The position numbers were made by a program, and so were the translations under genes. A stretch of DNA of 18,782 nt from Bacteroidales bacterium UBA4295 (GTDB lineage Bacteria > Bacteroidota > Bacteroidia > Bacteroidales > Paludibacteraceae), in NCBI GenBank assembly GCA_002395805.1, contig DGVB01000007.1, positions 1 to 18,782 on the forward strand. The letters are read 5' to 3'. Below the pieces are notes generated by a model. That model saw only the letters and a list, made by a program, of their open reading frames with translations. It was not told where the DNA came from and did not search any database. This document shows positions 13,674 through 18,782 of the stretch, piece after piece. How positions within the stretch are numbered: position 1 is the stretch's first letter; each line of letters starts with the position of its first letter.

Positions 13674-13830
13674 TTTTATATGTTTATTGCTTTTGAAAGC
13701 TTTTACTCGCCAGAGTGCGTAGTTTAGCGGTTAAGACGATCTGGAAGCTTGCTTACAAGGCGAATTAAACGATAAAGTACAATAGAGCATAGCTCAAAAG
13801 CTTACAAAAGTGTTTTATAGGTTTTTTTCT
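13674..13830. repeat. Hairpin element A3
   Basis: Edges are TTTTATATGTTT (13674-13685) and TTTTATAGGTTT (13813-13824). Arms are CTTTTGAAAGCTTTT (13690-13704) and AAAAGCTTACAAAAG (13796-13810), pairing at 14 of 15 positions. It differs from A2 at only about four places, one of which (CTT for CAT in the right arm) restores pairing with the left arm. It precedes the 963-residue surface protein by about 220 bp. Confidence 0.85.
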
Positions 13831-14050
13831 AAAATCAAAAATAAACAAAAAACAACAGTTAACATTTATTAACCCTTTAAATTTTTTAAAACAAAACAAA
13901 AACAAACAAAAACAAACAAAATTTCTTTAATCAATTAACGAAGCCCCTTTGGCTTCAAAGTTTAACAAATTAAATCATTTGTGTCCCATTAAAACAGAAA
14001 ATTTTCTTATCCAATGGGACAAGTGAGAAAAATTTTAATTTATTTAAATT
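13831..14050 (+). other. AT-rich, structured leader of the 963-residue protein
   Basis: The 220 bp include AAACA-type simple repeats (about 13890-13920), a hairpin GAAGCC/GGCTTC (13940-13956), and a 9-bp inverted repeat TGTCCCATT/AATGGGACA (13982-13990 and 14013-14021) ending 30 nt before the ATG. I cannot find a good TAnnTTTG promoter. Nothing protein-coding is evident. Confidence 0.5.
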
Positions 14051-16942
14051 ATGAAAAAACTTTATTCACTCGTGCTGATGGCAGCGGCGCTGCTGATCGG
14101 CACAAACGTAAAGGCGGGTAATTTTACTTTTACCCTCAATGGCAGTGCGCAAGATGTTTCCAGCATGTCACTTTACCAAGCTTTCACTACTATTCTTAAC
14201 ACGCCGAATGCGGAAGCTGTTATTACATTGACCGCTGCTGAATCTTTAGCAGGTTCGCCATCGAAATTGGAATTCAATAGTCACCAAGACATCACCTTTG
14301 ATTTAGCAGGTTTCAATTTAGTGGATGGTATTCGTATAAATATTAAGGATGCCAAATTATGTGTCATCAATACCGCAGAAAATAATGCGATTATTGATGC
14401 TACCAATTGTAATCCGGATAGCTACAGTGACGATCCTACAAAAAATTACGTTGGTTGGCAGGCATTCAATACGTATGGTGTTTCCGCTACCGACCCCACT
14501 GTTGACCGTGATGCATGTTATTTCAAGCTTGGAGAGCGTGTCGTACTAAATGTTAAGACATATGGTATTGCTGTTATGCCTAATCCGAATGGAAGTACTG
14601 GCAAACCGACTTACGGAACAACAGTAGATGTGTACGGTGAAATTTATGCCTCTGAAGGAAACGGTATTGCTACCAATGGTACCATGAGTTTCATGAATGC
14701 TGATAAATCTGCAGATACTGGTGATAAGACCAAATGCCCGTTAATCAATATCTATCCTTCTGCTCGTATCGTTGGATCGAATGCCCTAACTCCTATCGTT
14801 GGTAATGGCACAAACAAAGCACAGCCGAGCTCACAAGCAGATTATGTTTCTAAATATTATATCGCAAAAGGCGGTACAGGAACAGAAACTCACTATACCA
14901 CTGATGCTGCCGTTTATGGTCCTGGTTATGCAGAGTGGAATATTAAAGGTTATCTCGCAGGCGGTGTAGGACTTTACCTCAAATCCGGTAAGTACAACAT
15001 CGATGGCGCAGAAATTCATGCAACCAGCGCTGAATATTGGGAGCCGATTGCCTATGGCAATGGATTCATTGGCGCAGGTAGCGCTATCATCTTCGATGCA
15101 AACGCTTCGTATGGTGGAGATATCAAAATGGCTATTGAAGGTGACACTCATGTTTCCTCTGAGAGTGGTTATGCTATTCAAGATGCCAAGACTACCGGAA
15201 CAACAACAGCGGTAACTGGTATTACGATTAAAAGCGGTTCTTTTGAGAGTAATAGCCCGACAGGTGAGGCAATCACAACTACTCCGGAATTGAAAGACCA
15301 AATTGTAGCAAATGGTTCTATCACCGGTGGTACTTATAACTCTGACATTACCGAATACCTCAGCAACGTTACCGGTGTTATCACTCCGGTTACGGATGAA
15401 GGGGGAAATACCGTTTATGTAATCAACGAGAAACCTGCTGCTGATCCGTGGAAGACTACTATCGTTGGCGCATCTGCTACTGACTATGTTCGTATGGAGA
15501 ATGGAGCCCCTGTTACTCTGTCTGCAGACGCTCAGGCTAAATACCTCGTTATGATTGGTACTGCAAAGATTGTCGTTCCTGCTGGTAAAGAACTGACTGT
15601 TGAGGAGATTGTAATGGGTGAAGATGCTGTTATCGAAGTTGCTGCTGGTGGTAAACTGATTGTTACCGGCGCACAAGGTGTAGTTTCTAACCATGCTTCC
15701 AACCTCCTGCTCCACACAGAAGAGGGCAATCCTTCTTACTTCCTGCTCAATCCGGCTGTTACAGCAAACAAGCACCCGCTTGCTACAGTTGAGTTCATCT
15801 CGAAATCCTTCACCAAGAGTGGTGATAACTGGTCAAAGCAGCGTTTCGGTATCCCGACATTCGGTGCTCTGCAGTCTATCACAACTAAATATGGAGGAGC
15901 TGATGTTCAAACAGCTATCGCAAAATACGATTTCTCTGTAGGTGATTGGACTGATGTAAGCTGGATTAACATTGATGGCAAAGAGGAGAATCTGGATCAA
16001 TTTGCTAATCCGTTTGAGTACTATCAGATGCAGCACAACACCCCGGAAATGGGTACGGTTGTTACTATGGTAGGTCGTTTGGTAGGTAATGAGATCCCGC
16101 AAATGAATGTTATTGCTCATTCATGGAATGGCTATGCGAACAGTTTAATGGGTACGATGAATATTGACCAAGTACTGAGCAGCATTCCTAATTCTGTACA
16201 GAAAGCTATTTATTTGAACGTACTGAACGCACAAAACAAGCCGCAGTGGGATCCTCGCACAGATTTGAACGCAGGTACATATACAGACATCGCCCCGATG
16301 CAGGCATTCATGATTCGTAATGAGTTAGCGGCTGCTGCGTTTAACGTTGACTATGAAGCTGCTGTTTACAACCCGACGATTGCAAAAGCTCCGGCTCGTA
16401 ATCGCGCTGCCAACAATTGGACGAAAGTGCAAATCCTTGTTTCAGGTGAGGAATATACGGATAATGTTATCGTTGCTGAAGGCGAAGAGTTTACCGCAGA
16501 CTTCGATAATGGCTACGAGGCAGTTAAATACATGAACGATGGTATCAATATGTATGTTTCTGCTGATGAGAAAATGGCTCACTTCGCTACCAATGACTTG
16601 AACAATACCTTTGTAGGTCTCCAAACCATTAATGGTGGTAACTACACGATTGAGTTCGCTAACGTACAAGGCGAGGAGTTGACTCTTATTGACCACGAGA
16701 CCGGCGCACGCGTTGCAATGGTTGAGGGTGCTACCTATGAGTTCACCGCTAATGGCACCAACGACTACCGCTTCGAGATCGTAGGTCGCGCTAACATGCC
16801 GACCGCTATCGACAATACCGAGGCTGTTAAGAGCGCTAAGGGTGTTTACACCATCACCGGTCAATACGTAGGTGAGATGAACGTTTGGAACACGCTGCCT
16901 GCAGGTGTATATGTAGTAAACGGCGAGAAACGCGTTAAATAA
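14051..16942 (+). CDS. Secreted surface protein with type-IX-like sorting tail
   Basis: The 963-residue protein has a clear signal peptide (about residues 1-22, MKKLYSLVLMAAALLIG..., Ala at cleavage). Residues ~25-460 are beta-strand and Asn/Gly-rich with regularly spaced short strands (DGIRINIKDAKLCVIN, GYLAGGVGLYLKSGKYNIDG, SGYAIQDAKTTGTTT), suggesting a right-handed parallel beta-helix. Residues ~470-860 include two beta-rich modules (GKELTVEEIVMGEDAVIEVA, TINGGNYTIEFANVQGEELT). The end is a typical Bacteroidales C-terminal sorting domain: KGVYTITGQYVGEMN, then LPAGVYVVNGEKRVK. Such proteins are exported by the Por/type IX system and anchored at the surface. Substrate or ligand is unknown. 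A 16-bp stem follows the stop. Confidence 0.85.
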   Translation: MKKLYSLVLMAAALLIGTNVKAGNFTFTLNGSAQDVSSMSLYQAFTTILNTPNAEAVITLTAAESLAGSPSKLEFNSHQDITFDLAGFNLVDGIRINIKDAKLCVINTAENNAIIDATNCNPDSYSDDPTKNYVGWQAFNTYGVSATDPTVDRDACYFKLGERVVLNVKTYGIAVMPNPNGSTGKPTYGTTVDVYGEIYASEGNGIATNGTMSFMNADKSADTGDKTKCPLINIYPSARIVGSNALTPIVGNGTNKAQPSSQADYVSKYYIAKGGTGTETHYTTDAAVYGPGYAEWNIKGYLAGGVGLYLKSGKYNIDGAEIHATSAEYWEPIAYGNGFIGAGSAIIFDANASYGGDIKMAIEGDTHVSSESGYAIQDAKTTGTTTAVTGITIKSGSFESNSPTGEAITTTPELKDQIVANGSITGGTYNSDITEYLSNVTGVITPVTDEGGNTVYVINEKPAADPWKTTIVGASATDYVRMENGAPVTLSADAQAKYLVMIGTAKIVVPAGKELTVEEIVMGEDAVIEVAAGGKLIVTGAQGVVSNHASNLLLHTEEGNPSYFLLNPAVTANKHPLATVEFISKSFTKSGDNWSKQRFGIPTFGALQSITTKYGGADVQTAIAKYDFSVGDWTDVSWINIDGKEENLDQFANPFEYYQMQHNTPEMGTVVTMVGRLVGNEIPQMNVIAHSWNGYANSLMGTMNIDQVLSSIPNSVQKAIYLNVLNAQNKPQWDPRTDLNAGTYTDIAPMQAFMIRNELAAAAFNVDYEAAVYNPTIAKAPARNRAANNWTKVQILVSGEEYTDNVIVAEGEEFTADFDNGYEAVKYMNDGINMYVSADEKMAHFATNDLNNTFVGLQTINGGNYTIEFANVQGEELTLIDHETGARVAMVEGATYEFTANGTNDYRFEIVGRANMPTAIDNTEAVKSAKGVYTITGQYVGEMNVWNTLPAGVYVVNGEKRVK

Positions 16943-16953
16943 ATGATTTACCA

Positions 16954-16989
16954 TTAGTCAGTTCCGTGCACCCGCACGGGGCTGGCTAA
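16954..16989 (+). terminator. Strong stem-loop after the surface protein gene
   Basis: TTAGTCAGTTCCGTGC (16954-16969), loop ACCC, and GCACGGGGCTGGCTAA (16974-16989) form a 16-bp stem with three G-U pairs. It starts 12 nt after the stop codon. The following GATATTTATTG is only moderately T-rich, so it is a terminator or 3'-end-stabilising hairpin. Confidence 0.7.
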
Positions 16990-17001
16990 GATATTTATTG
17001 T

Positions 17002-17151
17002 ATGAAAAAGAATTATATCATTCCAAGTCTTGAAATTGTTGCGCTTGTGACTGCTGACCTGATTTGCGAGAACCCTGTTTCTAATATTAAATACAGTGGT
17101 TCAGGTAATAACTCGTTTGGTAATGGTGCTCCTAAACGCAAACTATTTTAA
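17002..17151 (+). CDS. 49-residue small protein of the Bacteroidales 'MKK-IPS-E' type
   Basis: ATG at 17002 opens MKKNYIIPSLEIVALVTADL, then ICENPVSNIKYSGSGNNSFG, then NGAPKRKLF and TAA at 17149-17151. Many Bacteroidales genomes carry small ORFs starting MKK-Y-IPS-E(V/I), followed by a short hydrophobic part and a Gly/Ser/Asp-rich tail ending in basic or acidic residues, often next to secreted-protein genes. Their role is unknown; a peptide precursor is one possibility. It sits between the surface protein's stem-loop and the 235-residue exported protein. The family call rests on pattern memory. Confidence 0.65.
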   Translation: MKKNYIIPSLEIVALVTADLICENPVSNIKYSGSGNNSFGNGAPKRKLF

Positions 17152-17195
17152 GAGAGTTTGTAAGAAAAATTAACAATATCTAAAACTAACAAATA

Positions 17196-17903
17196 ATGAA
17201 AAAGCTTTTTATTTCGCTGCTTGCATTAGCAGCTACAGTAAATGCCATGGCAATTACATATGCCGGCAAAGCAACAATTACATTGACTTCAGCAAATAAT
17301 GAGTCATGTTCCATAATCGTTGCTGAATCTGATGAGTTGGCTGATGGCCTGAATAATGGTTATTATGCTGTCATCAATATGGAGAATCGTGAAGTGGCTT
17401 TGTATGCTATTTACGGGGGATCTAATTATCAGCAGTTCGCAACAAAGAGTCTGGAAGACATCGCCCTTGGCGTAAAAACAAGTGCAGCTACTGACTATAC
17501 GCTTACCGTTTCGAACGTATCTGGTTCTAAAACCCTAAAACTGAAAATCGGTGATGAAGTGATTGAGTTAACAGAAGGATTGAGCAAGGCTCTCACGCTT
17601 ACACCGAATCAAGCCGCTCTCGCATTTGGTACGTTGGAACCCTCTGCTCCTGCTGTTCAGGGCATTTGCTTCAACTACAACATTTTGACACTGACTATGT
17701 ATGCAGGCGCTACCGTTGATGTTTATCCGTACGGTAATACTGCTGCTGCTGTTTCTGCTACTGTTACCGATGACGCTCCGTTTGACGTTGACCTCAACAC
17801 TCAGGCTAGCGGCAAATACGAGGTAGTAGTTGCTGTTCCTGGTGCAACTGTTCCGGAGAAGTACATCATCGACGTTAAACCCGCAGTTACCGCTGTTCCC
17901 TAA
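17196..17903 (+). CDS. Exported protein of unknown function
   Basis: The 235-residue protein has a signal peptide (about residues 1-19: MKKLFISLLALAATVNAMA). The mature part is beta-rich, with TYAGKATITLTSANNESCSI, YYAVINMENREVALYAIYGG, DYTLTVSNVSGSKTLKLKIG and a final module ending GKYEVVVAVPGATVPEKYII. The start at 17196 is fixed by the signal peptide. The tail is not a standard type IX sorting domain, so the product may be periplasmic or anchored otherwise. It lies 44 bp after the small ORF and upstream of a tandem-repeat surface gene, within a run of secreted proteins. I do not recognise the family. Confidence 0.7.
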   Translation: MKKLFISLLALAATVNAMAITYAGKATITLTSANNESCSIIVAESDELADGLNNGYYAVINMENREVALYAIYGGSNYQQFATKSLEDIALGVKTSAATDYTLTVSNVSGSKTLKLKIGDEVIELTEGLSKALTLTPNQAALAFGTLEPSAPAVQGICFNYNILTLTMYAGATVDVYPYGNTAAAVSATVTDDAPFDVDLNTQASGKYEVVVAVPGATVPEKYIIDVKPAVTAVP

Positions 17904-17918
17904 TTGCTATTAGGGCCC

Positions 17919-18001
17919 TGCGCTTGTTCTTTGAAAAATAAATTGTTATTTCGGTTTATAGGTTTTCTTCTTATTGACCCCAAATAAGAACAATAAGCGC
18001 A
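17919..18001 (+). promoter_or_regulatory. Structured leader with two mutually exclusive stems
   Basis: TGCGCTTGTTCTT (starting 17919) can pair with AAGAACAATAAGCGCA (17986-18001) apart from a short bulge. The first part of that right arm, AATAAGAA (about 17983-17990), can instead pair with TTCTTATT (17968-17975) over a short loop. The segment also contains GTTTATAGGTTTTCTTCT, similar to the right edge of the A and B elements. It ends 41 nt before the ATG of the next gene. Confidence 0.5.
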
Positions 18002-18042
18002 AAATCAACATCAATAATCCTACTTAAAAGAAAGGATATATA

Positions 18043-18782
18043 ATGTTGGGTAAGAAAGTTAACATATTATTATTAACCCTGCTGACGCTTCTCAGTACAG
18101 CTACGTTCGCTGCCGTCCACACGCAGTATTCTACTACGGTGTGCAGCAACCAACCGTATCTGTTCGGCTGCGATACCTATACGGCAAATGGCGCGCCCTC
18201 CAATACTCTTGGAGACAGTACAGTGACCGTTAACCTTACGTTCGGTTCACAGAAAGCGACTGCCTATACCGCTACGATCGAGCCCGGCCAGAAATACCTG
18301 TTCGGTTGCAAGAAGCTGACCGCTGACGGCGCTGTATGGAGCAATACCCTGCAGCAGCTCGCTTGCGGATGCGATAGCACCGTGACTGTGACGCTGCAAG
18401 TACAGGCTCCGGCTCCTACGTCGGTTACTGTAGCATACACGGCTAACATCTATGACGGCGAGACGTACCTCTTCGGTTGTCAGAAGCTGACGGTGGCAGG
18501 TCCGTACACGGAGACGTTCCAACGCGTAGGTGGTGGCGACTCGATCGTTAACCTGACGCTGAATGTCAACCCGGTGCCGGTTCAGGATGTAACTGTGGCT
18601 TACACGGCTAACATCTATGACGGCGAGACGTACCTCTTCGGTTGTCAGAAGCTGACGGTAGCAGGTCCGTACACGGAGACGTTCCAACGTGTCGGTGGTG
18701 GCGACTCGATCGTTAACCTGACGCTGAATGTCAATCCGGTGCCGGTTCAGGATGTAACTGTGGCTTACACGGCTAACATCTA
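18043..18782 (+). CDS. Secreted protein with 55-residue tandem repeats, 3' end outside window
   Basis: The frame from ATG 18043 is open to the window edge (246 codons). A signal peptide is evident (MLGKKVNILLLTLLTLLSTA, then TFA). The mature part consists of repeats of about 45-55 residues with the core YLFGC-KLT-G-Y--T--GGDSIV-LTL. The first two copies are diverged; the later ones are near-identical 165-bp units (TACACGGCTAACATCTATGA at 18436, 18601 and 18766). This resembles a Bacteroidetes repeat of gliding/type-IX-secreted surface proteins (ICQGESY-F-G--L---G-YT-TL-A-NGCDSIVTL); here Cys replaces the usual glycine-rich loop residue. The gene is likely much longer. Confidence 0.75.
   Translation, partial: MLGKKVNILLLTLLTLLSTATFAAVHTQYSTTVCSNQPYLFGCDTYTANGAPSNTLGDSTVTVNLTFGSQKATAYTATIEPGQKYLFGCKKLTADGAVWSNTLQQLACGCDSTVTVTLQVQAPAPTSVTVAYTANIYDGETYLFGCQKLTVAGPYTETFQRVGGGDSIVNLTLNVNPVPVQDVTVAYTANIYDGETYLFGCQKLTVAGPYTETFQRVGGGDSIVNLTLNVNPVPVQDVTVAYTANI

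Noticed and set aside
11831..13830. Classical integron attC sites
   Set aside because: The A elements have arms and edges but no GTTRRRY/RYYYAAC core pair in the proper places, and no intI gene is in the window. The integron comparison is kept only as an analogy.
14831..15775. 314-codon open frame on the minus strand
   Set aside because: It is antisense to the 963-residue secreted protein, which has a signal peptide and a sorting tail; the reverse translation is Ser/Cys/Arg-rich without a family.

Overview
The window looks like a chromosome segment of a gut-type member of the order Bacteroidales (Bacteroidetes). The evidence is the ribosomal gene order, Bacteroides-type promoters (TTTG, a 19-20 nt spacer, then TAnnTTTG), start sites without strong Shine-Dalgarno sequences, large secreted repeat proteins with a type-IX-secretion-like C-terminus, and a small 'MKK-IPS-E' peptide gene. 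I cannot name a genus from this sequence.

Region 1 (1-4522) is the end of the main ribosomal protein operon: rpsM (partial), rpsK, rpsD, rpoA and rplQ, followed by an archaeal-type aspartyl-tRNA synthetase gene and a strong stem-loop. The coding part is ordinary. The spacers are not: most are filled with period-7 repeats, a different heptamer in each, and three of them can fold back on themselves.

Region 2 (4523-7032) is accessory. It holds two 11-bp x 4 tandem repeats, CACCATT-rich blocks, two long hairpin elements (family B), three copies of one promoter module, the internally deleted remnant of an AAA-ATPase gene, a polypyrimidine tract, and an intact HigB/HigA-type toxin-antitoxin pair.

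Region 3 (7033-11787) is a 1391-residue secreted protein with nine InlB/Listeria-Bacteroides-type repeats, four of them nearly identical at DNA level, followed 24 nt later by an ORF6N-domain gene that starts with TTG.

Region 4 (11788-13830) contains small genes between three copies of a ~156-bp hairpin element (family A): an orphan basic protein translationally coupled to a 15-codon leader, a DUF2442 protein, and a PIN-domain toxin with a 59-residue partner. Families A and B differ inside but share a 3' edge, GTGTTTTATA followed by a T-rich run, after which the next gene or promoter begins. The modular 'gene(s) - heptamer repeats - hairpin - gene(s)' layout, with toxin-antitoxin-like cargo and a dead module, resembles a cassette array. 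It lacks recognisable integron core sites and has no recombinase gene in the window. This is the most interesting feature here.

Region 5 (13831-18782) is a run of secreted or surface proteins: a 963-residue protein with a type-A-like sorting tail, a 49-residue small ORF, a 235-residue exported protein, and the start of a gene with near-identical 165-bp tandem repeats that runs off the window.
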